A stretch of 64,000 nt of DNA from Terebella lapidaria (taxonomy: Eukaryota > Annelida > Polychaeta > Terebellida > Terebellidae), in the NCBI GenBank assembly GCA_949152475.1, contig OX424561.1, positions 18,160,481-18,224,480 of the forward strand, in the 5' to 3' direction. Positions 23,206 through 33,689 of this stretch are shown piece by piece. Numbering within the stretch: position 1 is the stretch's first letter; the number at the start of each line of letters is the position of its first letter. The translations under genes and the position numbers were made by a program. The notes under the pieces are model-generated. The model saw only the letters and a list, made by a program, of their open reading frames with translations, ran no database searches and was not told the origin of the DNA.

Positions 23206-23820
23206 GAACATGTCGAAATGGAAATTCGTATGCAGTGATTTTAGTGGTGATCTTGAATTCGACCTTCAATAAGCTTGAAAGGTTTCACACTCACAATGTA
23301 CATCAGTGATATATTTGGGGCAACATGGATGATAGGGCTACGGGGGATACACCCAAGCGGTTGTAGGCGACCGGAAGCATCTAGTTTCTAGAATATTTGG
23401 TAATAGTGTCATCTAATCATCTACAATTGCCAAGGTGCAATTCATTGTTAGAGTAAGTTTAGTGTGCACGTGTGTACATGTCGTCTTCAAAATGGATGTA
23501 TGTAGTCTTGGAAGCCACAGCGATAAGATCAGAAAGGTATACCAGTAGAATAACCGCCACGCAACTGTACATATAGATAAAAAAAAAGCCATATGAACAA
23601 ATTTCGCTATGCTAGGCAAATTCTCTCACTTCAATTTCCAACTCGCAGTTGGCAAAACATTCCAATAGAGATAATGCAGGTTTATTAAAAATCGAAAGCA
23701 AATAAGCAACGACAAGTAAATTGATCCGAACATTGGAAATTTCATCTCGGTGGTAGCACAATATATACCTACCTACTAAATATTGTATGTCCACTTATTT
23801 GGACTGTGGGTAAACTGTTT
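23206..23820. other. Unassigned AT-rich sequence
   Basis: No gene, array or element end is recognised. Short frames only. Confidence 0.4.
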
Positions 23821-23822
23821 TT

Positions 23823-24051
23823 AGGTTACCGAACCTATACTGCGATAACCTATTGGCATGGCGTTTCGTGAGGCGGCTATTTTCATTTTGTCGAAGAGTC
23901 CCTAAGAGCACAAAATGGCTAATACGTGTATCTTGATTGTTATCGACTTTACATCTTAGGAATCAATTGTGAACATCCAGGAAATGGGGTAATAGTGTAT
24001 GCTGAATATTGTCATGTATTGTCTGGTGACCTTTCTTAGACGTTGGGCTAA
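23823..24051 (+). mobile_element. Short AGGTTACC-family element (internal deletion)
   Basis: It has the left end AGGTTACCGAACC with its hairpin partner GCGATAACC, one diverged array unit (AATGGCTAATACG, AGGAATCAATTGTGAACAT) and the right end GTGACCTTTCTTAGACGTTGGGCTAA. At 229 bp it keeps both termini but only one ~134-bp unit, showing that array length varies from copy to copy. Confidence 0.8.
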
Positions 24052-24059
24052 TTAATTAT

Positions 24060-24790
24060 GAGAAATAAATAGACACCTTTAGGTCCTCGGTTTATCGAAC
24101 GGAACGTAGACGACCCCCTGATTTTTTGTCCATGGTACTCAGACGTTACCCGGACGTTTGTGACCATACGGTACAACAGAAACAATGATCTAAACACAAA
24201 AGAACGATTCCATACACCCGGAAAGTGCTTGAATGTCACTGAACTGAACTGTATCGATTTCGTCTCTCTTTGTCCAGAGCATCCCTCTTACGTAATTACA
24301 TGTACGATAATCGAAGTAAGGTCGTGCACCGAAAATCATGTAAAATAAGGAATAAATAGGCATGTCTTGAAAACAGTTCCAATTTTCAAAAGCCTTTTCA
24401 ATCGGCTGTTGTTACATATTACAGATGGAGTGTGTGTTGAATTAGGAGTCCAAATGCCTGTCCAAGTATGACGTGGTGTCTGTTACGTATCATGAAGTAT
24501 ATCCACCGACGCCCCCAGTATATGAACAAACATTCAAGAAACTGACACACTTGCCCGTGATGCCCCATCGCGCAGTATTGAAAACCATGTATATAAGCTG
24601 GAACAGGTGTGCGGACACCAAATTACTAGTACCGTACTGTGCAGCTGGAAAAAGACGACACATGTTGATGGTCAAGATGTTTCAAAATATTGATCTACAT
24701 GTACCCCCAAATCAAACACACCTTGGAGCATTTTATCGTGTCTGTACAGAATGTTTCGTTACACCCTTGTTGTATGATGACAATAACAAA
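24060..24790. other. Unassigned sequence between two AGGTTACC copies
   Basis: A 121-codon plus-strand frame (24473-24838) and a 62-codon frame (24160-24348) show no family motif. The longer one runs into the terminus of the next AGGTTACC element, so I do not call them genes. Confidence 0.4.
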
Positions 24791-25702
24791 ACATTAGGCC
24801 AAGGGCCAAAGATAGGTTTCCGGACAATATATGTTTAATATTTTAGATGTTAGCCAGGTCACTGGTTGAATTCAAGGTCAAGAGAAAATTCAGCATCTAT
24901 AATTTTAAGCATATGTCATGTCCACAGTTGATTGCTAAGCTGTAAATTCATTAATGAGAGAGATATTAGCAATTTTGTCCAGTCACCCTGAAAATCAGGT
25001 TTGAAAAAGGAAACTTGAAAATAAGGTCATTGGTCAAGTCGGGGTCACGAGAATATTCAGCATAATATCAGTTGGAGTTTGACCACAATTGATACCTAAG
25101 CTTTAAATTTAATAATAAGTGAGATATTCGCCATTTGTGATCTGACCTTGAAAATCAGGTCAAAAATCAAGTTCAAGGTCATGAGAATATTCAGCATATA
25201 CATTATCATTTTCTGTTCACAGTTGATTCCTAAGCTGTAAAGACGATAATAAGCGAGATATTAGCCATTTTGTTCTTGGACTTTGAGAATGAGGTCAAAG
25301 GTCGAACTCAAAGTCACCAAAATATTGAGCTTATATCATTTCCTATATGTTCACTATGGATTTCTAAGCTGTAAAGTTGATAATAAGTGAGATATTAGCC
25401 ATTTTGTACTCTGACCTTGAAAATAATGTAACGATTTCAAGTCGAAAATTGTGTTCGGCCAAGTTTTAATACCTGTTTGTTAATGATATATGTGGTTGCA
25501 TGATGTTTTATGGTCGTTAAATGAATTTTGAATTGATTCTAAGTGTGTATATACGATTATCAAAGTTCGGGTATTTTTCGGCTGCTTCGGTTGCTCTTCG
25601 GCTGACATCAGACCTTGATGGTCAAAATATGCGATTACGTAAAAGTGCTCAGAAACGAATTTACAACAAGGAGATTTTTTTCGGGTAAAAAAGTCAGTTT
25701 TG

Positions 25703-25771
25703 ATTGGTTAAGGTAGGTCACGTGACACCTATCCCGAAATGTATAAATACTGCCGACTCACAGGAGTCGGC
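25703..25771 (+). promoter_or_regulatory. Promoter inside the LTR-like insertion
   Basis: In order: ATTGG (inverted CCAAT, 25703-25707), palindrome GTCACGTGAC (E-box core, 25717-25726), TATAAATA (25742-25749), then a hairpin with an 8-bp stem GCCGACTC, loop ACAG, at 25752-25771. The spacing is that of a TATA promoter, with a predicted start about 25772-25780, just past the hairpin. Inferred, not shown. Confidence 0.6.
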
Positions 25772-26127
25772 ACCTTTTGACACTGGGACACCAACCAGAG
25801 CACATCGCGGTCCAGCCGAACTAGTTAAATTGGCCGAAGAGCAGACAAGCAACCGAAGATGTCATCTCTAGTTGAATTCTCAACTATTTCAACTGACTGT
25901 AAGATTCGTTGATCCTTGAGCCGGCCTACAACCGAAGTGAACTTATAGCAGTAGAATTTATAGCAGTAGAATCAACTGAAGTACTAGTGATATAAGGAAA
26001 GGACTCGAAGACCAGTCGGGTTGAAATCGAAGCTGAAAACGTCTGAGATAGCTGTGAACCCAAGCTATCAACTGAACTTACAACCGAAGAATAAGAGGTC
26101 GAGAGAAGGAGCCGAACACCGAACTAC

Positions 26128-26628
26128 ATGATAGGTGATCCCTACTTCGGGAACACTAGCAGCTGCAGTCCCGAACACGCTACCACCGAGTCGGCCTGCA
26201 GCTGGAGCATCGGAGATTCCCGAAGTACCCCACCTGACTCAACCGAGACAGCCTGCAGCCGGAGCGCCGGAGTCTACCGAAGCGCCCGTGTAGCCGAAGT
26301 TCCAGAGACAACCAAGACGACCTGCAGGCGGAGCACCGGAGTCTCCCGAAGTGCTATTGCAGCCGAAGTTCAAGAGACAACCGAGACGGCCTGCAGCCGG
26401 AGCACCGGAGTCTCTCGAAGTTGCCGTGTAGCCGAAGTTCCAGAGACAACCGAGACGGACTGCAGTCGGAGCACCGGAGTCTCCCGAAGTGCCCATATGG
26501 CCGAAGTTCCAGAGACAACCAAGACGGCCTGCAGCCGGAACACCGGAATCTCTCGAAGTGCCCTTGCAGCCGAATTCTTGAAGTTACCCCGAGAACCAGC
26601 AACAGACACTCAACAACCGTCTCTATAA
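26128..26628 (+). CDS. Hypothetical 166-aa repeat protein in LTR-like insertion
   Basis: An ATG-initiated frame of 166 codons spans a 69-bp tandem repeat (units start 26293, 26362, 26431, 26500, 26569, with degenerate earlier ones). Because 69 is 23 codons, the frame stays open: each unit reads like VAEVPETTETACSRSTGVSR. The protein is Ser/Thr-rich with one Cys per repeat. The predicted start lies about 350 bp downstream of the TATA box. No family is recognised. It may be coding, or an open frame imposed by the repeat length. The reverse strand is also open over 85-126 codons, which weakens the coding case. Confidence 0.3.
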   Translation: MIGDPYFGNTSSCSPEHATTESACSWSIGDSRSTPPDSTETACSRSAGVYRSARVAEVPETTKTTCRRSTGVSRSAIAAEVQETTETACSRSTGVSRSCRVAEVPETTETDCSRSTGVSRSAHMAEVPETTKTACSRNTGISRSALAAEFLKLPREPATDTQQPSL

Positions 26629-28094
26629 CACTCAGTTGACCCAAAAAAGACTGTAGAAGGAAAATCGACCCTAGAACCGTTACAATAAGGTCAAGGTCAA
26701 ATTCAAGGTCATCAAAATATTCCGTGTATATCATTTTTTATATGTCCACAATTGGTTCCCAAGCTATAAAGTCAATGGAGAAGCAAAATACTAGCCACTT
26801 TGTCCTTTGACGTTGGAAATGAGGTCAAAGGTCGAATTCAAGGTCATGCCAATACTCAGCGTATATCATTTTCTGTATGTTCATAATTTGTATATTTATA
26901 TATGTTTATATATGTAGAGTAATCTGTATATATCATTTCCTATATGTTTCTAATTGATTCCCAAGTTGTAAAATCGATAATAAGCGTGAATATAGCCATT
27001 TTGTCTTGTGACCTTGAAAATTAGGTCAAATGTCAAATTCAGGGTCATGATAATAATCTGTATATATCATTTCCTACATGTTCATAATTAATTCCTAAGC
27101 TGTAAAATCGATAAGAAGCGAAATATCAGCCATTTTGTGCTCTTGACCTTGAAAATGACGTCAGAGGTCAAAATCAAGGTCACGAGAATATTCAGCATAT
27201 ATCATTTCCTGTACGTCCACAATTGATTCCTAAGCTGTAAAATCGATAATAAGTGAGATATTAGCCATTTTGTCCTGTGACCTTGAAAATGAGGTCAAAG
27301 GTCAAATTCAAGGTCATGACAATAATCTGCATAATCATTTCCTATATGTTCATAATTGATTCCTAAGCTGTAAAGTCGATAAGAAGCGAGATATTAGCCA
27401 TTTTGTCCTGTGACCTTGAAAATGAGGTCAAAAGTCAAAATCAAGGTCATCAGAATATTCGTTATATATCATTTCCTATATGTCCTTAATTGATTCCTAA
27501 GCTATAAAGTCGATAATAAGCGAGATAAAGGGCCTTTTGTGCTCTGACCTTGAAAGTGAGGTCAGAGGTCAAATTCAAGGTCATGAGGATATTAACCGTA
27601 TATCATTTCCTATATGTCCACAATTGATTCATAGTCTCTAATCTCAATATTAAGTGAGATATCAGGCATAATGTGTCCCATTATAAAGCATAGGAGATTT
27701 AACATGGGAAAGTCCCATTTGGGCCGAGTTTGGGCCGAACTGGCCAACTTCGAGCGATTCAACGGCAACGAAACTTATACAAATCACAGGGGTATATATG
27801 AGGAGTGTTATGCATCAATTAGAAAAAAAAGTTACTGAACAGAATTTGAGAAAACGGCCATCAAAGTCCAAAGTTGTCCATTTTTCGTCAAAAATGGCCG
27901 CGAAATTGGAATAATAGCGAAAATAAAAAACTAAAGAATACCTCCTTCTTTAAATATTTTTAGGCATTTTAGTGCAAAATTTCAGAAAAATTCGTCCGAC
28001 GACGACCGAATGTGGATGACGACGACGACAACGACGAAAGACGCAACGCCATGCCAATAGGTTATCGGACCATAGGTTCGGTAACCTAAAAAGT

Positions 28095-28530
28095 ACCTCC
28101 TCCCCCACCTCACAAGAGTACCAAACAGGTTTTTTGCTCCATGCACCTGCAGAATGAGAACAAAAACATTGTAGTGAAGGAGGCGCTAATCGATGAAGCA
28201 CAAACAGCTTAACTACATGTATATCCTGCCTGTTAAACTAGAAATTGACATTAACACCATTACATTTACACGCAAAGCATTGATCCATATCGGACTACGT
28301 GTTATTGAGATACAATATACCGAAAAATAGAAGAAGAAAAAAAAGTTTATACAAGTAAAATATTAGCTCCATAAACTCAAGAAGGTGAATAAAGAGAACG
28401 TATTCTGGAGATGTGACATCACTGCACCACCGTTGATATATTATATATATAACAAGTATTAGTCGCGCCCGCGACAATTGGGCGGGTTGCATCGAGGAGG
28501 GCTGTTAGTGGAAGGAATTGGCATTGTTCT
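28095..28530. other. Unassigned sequence
   Basis: Nothing recognised between the AGGTTACC element and the 169-bp array. Confidence 0.4.
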
Positions 28531-29040
28531 CATGTATTATCAAGTTCGAAGTCACCCATCATCGAACTTGTCCGAGATCTGCTCATGATGCACCTCTGGT
28601 ATGATTTTGGCGGTATTTCGTTAAAAACTTTGTAAGTTATCGCGTTCACAAGGTACAAAGTCCTGTTTTCATGTATTGTCAAGTTCGAAGTCCTGCCACG
28701 ACCTGAAAAATAGGTCAAGGCCACCCATCATCGAACTTGTCCGAGATCTGCTCATGATGCACCTCTGGTATGATTTTGGCGGTATTTCGTTAAAAACTTT
28801 GTAAGTTATCGCGTTCACAAGGTACAAAGTCCTGTTTTCATGTATTGTCAAGTTCGAAGTCCTGCCACGACCTGAAAAATAGGTCAAGGTCACCCATCAT
28901 CGAACTTGTCCGAGATCTGCTCATGATGCACCTCGGGTATGATTTTGGCGGTATTTCGTTAAAAACTTTGTAAGTTATCGCGTTCACAAGAAATTGTTGA
29001 CGGACGGACGGCCGGACGTGCGAACGGATGGGCGTTACGG
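28530..29040 (-). repeat. 169-bp tandem array with GGAC tail
   Basis: CGAACTTGTCCGAGATCTGC recurs at about 28563, 28732 and 28901, exactly 169 bp apart, with almost no divergence. The last unit leads into GCGTTCACAAGAAATTGTTG and then (GACG)n. The motif AGGTCAAGGTCAC is inside each unit. Repeated 64-140-codon minus-strand frames are by-products of the array. Confidence 0.9.
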
Positions 29041-29290
29041 GCAGACCCAATGTTAAATTTCCTATCTTAACTTGCCCCACAAGTCCTGAAAAAATCCCCA
29101 TAAGACCGCACTTTCGGCTTAAACTGTGGTTGTGGGGCATTTTCAGCTTTATTCCCCCTAAGAAATCCCCGTAAACCCTTCTGGTATGCCCGGACAGACG
29201 GACGGACGGACGGACGGCTAGACAGAGTCCGGACGGACGGCTAGACAGACAGACGGACACGCCAATCTAATAGGTCATTAGATGTTGTGT
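29041..29290. repeat. CCGGACAGACGG simple-sequence region
   Basis: (GGAC)n and GGACGGCTAGACAGA repeats at about 29190-29260 follow a short unique stretch. Such (GGAC)n tails end many dispersed repeats and also appear here at 6079-6130 as (GTCC)n. Confidence 0.7.
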
Positions 29291-29459
29291 TTTATCAATT
29301 GGATCCTTATTGGATTAACTGGGCTGGAAGACACCTGAACTCATGACGAATGATGACGACGACACCACATGACAATTGCCCATAACGGTCCTTTGATCCT
29401 TCGGGTGAAAACCAAACAAACATTCCTGCATGTTACGGTGGAAATTTGTAATATTTACG

Positions 29460-29845
29460 CTATTCTCATGAGTAGGCATTTGCGATCCGGAAGTTCGAAC
29501 CTGCTCGAGGAACCACGGTCGAAATCGGTGATGTATGGGGCTAGACGGTTCAGTGCATTGTCATCAAAACTGTGGAACTCCTTCCAGAGCATATCAAGTC
29601 CATGGATAGAAAACCCACTTTCAAGGAATTCCTCAAGACATATCTCTTTAGTCTCGAATATTTGTAATTCCTATTCGTGTTCTCGTCATAAAACATGCAT
29701 GCATTTTAATGTATTTATCAGCCTATTATTATTATTATTTTATTTTTGATTAGTGTATTTAAAACACTAATTTATATTGCGTTACGTGTTCTAGAGCATT
29801 GTATTTTAATGGTTGAGCAAGATATGTGGTAAATAAAATAAAACT
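29460..29845 (+). pseudogene. LINE ORF2 C-terminal end and 3' tail
   Basis: YGARRFSALSSKLWNS (frame 1) followed after a one-base shift by LPEHIKSMDRKPTFKEFLKT and YLFSLEYL then TAA at 29667 is the typical C-terminal end of CR1/L2-like or jockey-like LINE proteins (FS.AAP.LWNSLP ... FK..LKT.LF). An AT-rich 3' UTR ends in AAATAAAATAAAA at 29834-29846. It is truncated 5' and frameshifted, so inactive. Confidence 0.75.
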
Positions 29846-29859
29846 AGACGTCAAGGCCT

Positions 29860-32800
29860 CAAGATGCCTTGGGGCATTTCGTGTGAGTTCTATTCCTACC
29901 TAACATATACTAGTATTGAATCGAAAGAAAAACGCCGAAATTAATCTCTTTTTCGCTCTACGACGCACCGTTTCCGGAATACAGCCAAACAGGAAGTGCC
30001 GAGTGGACGAAAAAAATTCAACGCCAGGGGTCGTCTCAACCCAAGATACCCTCTAGACTAGTTTGTCTAGTGCCGGAAGGCCGAAATTAACCTCCATTTC
30101 GCTCTAGGATGCACCGTTTCCGAGCTACGGCAATTACGAAGTGCTGAGTCAACGAAAAAAAATTCTACACCAGAAGTCATCTCGACCGAAGATACCCTCT
30201 TAACTAGTTAGTCTAGTGCCAGGAGGCCGAAATTTCCGAGATACAGCCAAACAGGAAGTGCTGAGTCGGTGAAAAAAAAAATCGACACCAGGGGTCGTCT
30301 CAACCCAAAATAGTGCCAGGAGGCCGAAATTAGCTCCGTTTCGCTGTACGACGCACCGTTTCCGAGATACAGCCAAACAGGAAGTGCTGAGTCGGTGAAA
30401 AAAAAATTCGACCCCAGGGGTCGTCTCAACCCAGAATACCCCTTAGCCTAGTTTGTCTAGTGCCAGGAGGCCGGAATTGAGTTCCGTTTCGCTCTACAAC
30501 GCACCGTTTCTGAGATATGGCCAAACAGGAAGTGCCGAGTCGGCAAAATTAAATTCGACACCAGTCGTCTCAACTAAAAATACCCCCTACACTAGTTTGT
30601 CTAGTACAAGAAGGCCGGAATTGAGCTCCGATTCGCTCTACGTCGCACCGTTTCTGAGATACGGCCAAACAGGAAGTGCCGAGTCGGCGGGAAAAAAATC
30701 GACACCAGGGGTCGTCTCGACCCAAGATACCCTCTAGACTAGTTTGTCTAGTGCCAGGAGGCCGAAATTGAGGTCCGTTTCGCTCTACGACGCACCGTTT
30801 CTGAAATACGGTCAAACAGGAAGTGCCGAGTCGGCGAAAAAAAAATCGACACCAGGGGTCGTCTCGACCCAAGATACCCTCTAGACTAGTTTGTCTCGTG
30901 CCAGGAGGCCGAAATTGAGCTCCGTTTCGCTCTAGGACGCACCGTTTCCGAGATACGGCCAAACAGGAAGTGTCGAGTCAGCAAAAAAAAATTCGACACC
31001 AGGGGTCGTCTCGACCCAAGAAACCCTCTAAACTAGTTTGTCTAGTGCCAAAAGGTCGAAATTGAGCTCCGTTTCGCTCTACGTCGCACCGTTTCCGAGA
31101 TACGGCCAAACAGGAAGTGCCGAGTCGGCGAAAAAGAATTCGGTACCAGGGGTCCTGTCGACCCAGGATACCCACTAGACTAGTTGGTCTAGTGTCAGAA
31201 TGCCGAAATTGAGCTCCGTTTCGCTGTTCGACACACAGTTTCCGAGATACGGCCAAACAGGAAGTGCCGAGTCGGCGAAAAAGAATTTGGCACCAGGGGT
31301 CCTCTCGACCCAGGATACCCTCTAGACTAGTTTGTCTAGTGTCAGAAGGTCGAAATTGAGCTCCGTTTCGCTGTATGACGCACCGTTTTGAGATAAGGAT
31401 TAACAGGAAGTGCTGAGTCGACGAAAAAAAAATTCGACACCAGGGGTCATCTCGACCCAAAATACCCCTAAGCCTAGTTTGTCTAGTGCCAGGAGGCCGG
31501 AATTGAGCTCCGTTTCGCTCTACAACGCACCGTTTCCGAGATACGGCCAAACAGGGAGTGCCGAGTCGGCGAAATTGAATTCGACACCAGGGGTCGTCTC
31601 TACTGAAAATACCCCCTACACTAGTTTGTCTAGTACCAGAAGGCCGAAATTGAGCTCCGATTCGCTCTACGACGCACCGTTTCCGAGATACGGCCAAACA
31701 GGAAGTGCCGAGTCGGCGGAAAAAAAATCGACACCAGGGGTCGTCTCGACCCAAGATACCCTCTAGACTAGTTTGCCTAATGCCAGGAGGCCGAAATTGA
31801 GGTCCGTTTCGCTCTACGACGCATCGTTCCCGAGATACGACCAAACAGGAAGTTCCTAGTCGGCGGGAAAAAAAATCGACACCAGGGGTCGTCTCGACCC
31901 AAGATACCCTCTAGACTAATTTGTCTAGTGCCAGGAGGCCGAAATTGAGCTCCGTTTCGCTCTACGACGCACTGTTTCCGAGATAAGGCCAAACAGGAAG
32001 TGCCGAGTCAGCAAAAAAATATTTGACACCAGGGGTCGTCTCGACCCAAGAAACCCTCTAGACTAGTTTGTCTAGTGCTAGGAGGCCGAAATTGAGCTCC
32101 GTTTCACTCTACGACACACTGTTTCCGAGATACAGCCAAACAGGAAGTGCTGAGTCGGCGAAAAAAAAATCGACACCAGGGGTCGCTTAGACCCAAGATA
32201 CCCCCTGGATTAGTTTGTCTAGTGCCAGAAGGCCGAAATTGAGCTCCGTTTTGCTCTACGATGCACCGTTTCCGAGATACGGCCAAACAGGAAGTGCCGA
32301 GTCGGCGGAAAAAAAATCGACACCAGGGGTCGTCTCGACCCAAGATACCCTCTAGACTAGTTTGCCTAATGCCAGGAGGCCGAAATTGAGGTCCGTTTCG
32401 CTCTACGACGCATCGTTCCCGAGATACGACCAAACAGGAAGTTCCTAGTCGGCGGGAAAAAAAATCGACACCAGGGGTCGTCTCGACCCAAGATACCCTC
32501 TAGACTAATTTGTCTAGTGCCAGGAGGCCGAAATTGAGCTCCGTTTCGCTCTACGACGCACTGTTTCCGAGATACGGCCAAACAGGAAGTGCCGAGTCAG
32601 CAAAAAAATATTTGACACCAGGGGTCGTCTCGACCCAAGAAACCCTCTAGACTAGTTTGTCTAGTGCTAGGAGGCCGAAATTGAGCTCCGTTTCACTCTA
32701 CGACACACTGTTTCCGAGATACAGCCAAACAGGAAGTGCTGAGTCGGCGAAAAAAAAATCGACACCAGGGGTCGCTTAGACCCAAGATACCCCCTGGATT

Positions 32801-33290
32801 AGTTTGTCTAGTGCCAGAAGGCCGAAATTGAGCTCCGTTTTGCTCTACGATGCACCGTTTCCGAGATATGCATGAAAGCCTCAAGGATGAATTAGCAAAA
32901 ATTCTTCCGAGCTCTAGGTCGAAGGTCGTTCGACGGATTGATGCCAAAATCAATAGGGTTCTTCCCTGGTGGTATATGAACTTCCATGCAAAAATCTGCA
33001 GCCATTGCATGAATACTTTTTGAGTTATCGCTCGGAAACCAAATCTCAAAATCAACCTTGATTTCATCCTCACGGACCTCACGGACCTCGGAGCTGCCTC
33101 CAAAACAATAGGGGTCTTCCATGTAATATTTCTGACCAGTGGTGTAAATTTGGACAAGATCCGTTCAGGCGTTCTCGAGTTATTGATCGGAAACCAAAAC
33201 GGCGGAAAGTGAAAAAAAAAAAGAAGAAAAAAAAAAAAAAAAAAAAAAACCAGACAAAATCATAAGGGCATTTCGGGCCGAAATGCCCTA
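29860..33290. mobile_element. Composite repeat carrying the 147-bp array
   Basis: It starts around GGGGCATTTCGTG (29871-29883) and ends around GGGCATTTCGGGCCGAAATG (33266 on), so the GGGCATTTCG motif marks both edges, inverted at the right. Between them lie the 147-bp array and, at 32869-33245, a non-array tail (CCAAAATCAATAGGGTTCTT, GAGTTATCGCTCGGAAACCA twice) ending in a purine/A-rich tract. It looks like a non-autonomous mobile element with an expanded internal satellite. Boundaries are approximate. Confidence 0.5.
29936..32868. repeat. 147-bp tandem array, about 20 units
   Basis: The unit holds GACACCAGGGGTCGTCTCGA, CTAGACTAGTTTGTCTAGTG, CTCTACGACGCACCGTTTCC and GAAGTGCCGAGTCGGC. CGACACC recurs at 30700, 30847 and 30994, exactly 147 bp apart. 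The last two four-unit blocks (31675-32263 and 32264-32868) are almost identical at a 589-bp offset, a higher-order repeat. One truncated unit lies near 30230-30310. The minus strand is open for up to 288 codons because 147 is 49 codons. I regard that as a by-product, since other units break it. Confidence 0.92.
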
Positions 33291-33299
33291 ATAAATGGG

Positions 33300-33416
33300 T
33301 TCAATTACCACTGTAAATACCTATATGCCACAATTTAAAGAGGCTTTCATTGTAACCAACTCACATATTTCGATGGACACATACCATAAACACCCAAGGG
33401 TCATGTAAAGTGATTG
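33300..33416. other. Short unique sequence
   Basis: AT-rich spacer between the composite repeat and the next SINE. Nothing recognised. Confidence 0.4.
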
Positions 33417-33625
33417 CCCGGTTAGCTCAGTTCGTATGTAGGCTGACTTCTCACTGATCCCGGGCCTCGGCAGTATGTGACGTGGTATGTGGTCGCCAAA
33501 CCGGGCTAGTGGGTTTTCACCATGTTCTTGGTTTCCTCCCACACTAATCCGATCCGAGCCAACAAGAGGTTTTGATATGAGCTGATGCTTGTTCATCAAT
33601 TCTTGTAAAATAAATAAAGTTTATG
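33417..33625 (+). mobile_element. tRNA-derived SINE, second type
   Basis: The head GCCCGGTTAGCTCAGTTCGT is tRNA-like, with an A box TAGCTCAGT. A weak B-box-like region follows. The body has GTGGGTTTTCACCATGTTCT and GGTTTCCTCCCACACTAATC, motifs common in molluscan and other invertebrate SINEs. It ends GTAAAATAAATAAAGTTTATG. Different from the SINE at 12841-13211. Confidence 0.65.
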
Positions 33626-33689
33626 TTGAGGTTACACACATCCGATAAGTCTTCTAGATGCTTGCTTCCAGTTGTTATCTACATATAAT

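Larger units (their letters stand above)
25427..26684 (+). mobile_element. LTR-like insertion, TGTAACG..CGTTACA, ATAA duplication
   Basis: The insertion starts TGTAACG and ends CGTTACA, a perfect 7-bp inverted terminus beginning TG and ending CA. It is flanked by ATAA at 25423-25426 and 26685-26688. Those features, together with an internal RNA polymerase II-type promoter and no coding domains of a transposon, fit a solo LTR or an LTR-derived element of about 1.26 kb. It carries a 69-bp minisatellite at its 3' part. Insertion into a repeat of known consensus makes the boundaries exact. Which LTR family it belongs to is unknown. It is not similar to the 737-bp LTR at 52745. Confidence 0.8.
24794..28087 (-). 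mobile_element. AGGTTACC-family element, long inverted copy, split by an insertion
   Basis: It starts with the inverted right terminus (TTAGGCCAAGGGCC, GGTTTCCGGACAAT). It runs through many ~134-bp units and the conserved CATTATAAAGCATAGGA segment (27677 on), and ends with AGGTTATCGGACCATAGGTT and GGTAACCT at 28087. The array is interrupted at 25427-26684. Without that insertion the sequence GACCTTGAAAATAAGGTCAA is continuous, matching other units. Confidence 0.85.

Noticed and set aside
28530..29260. Repeated 64-140-codon minus-strand frames
   Set aside because: They are copies of one frame in the 169-bp array and end in simple GGAC sequence.
30978..31844. 288-codon minus-strand open frame in the 147-bp array
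   Set aside because: 147 is a multiple of three, so any stop-free frame stays open. Other units break it, and no domain or start context supports translation.
33417..33490. Functional tRNA gene
   Set aside because: The A-box-like head is not followed by a complete cloverleaf and the sequence continues as a SINE body. The same holds for the SINE at 12841-13211.
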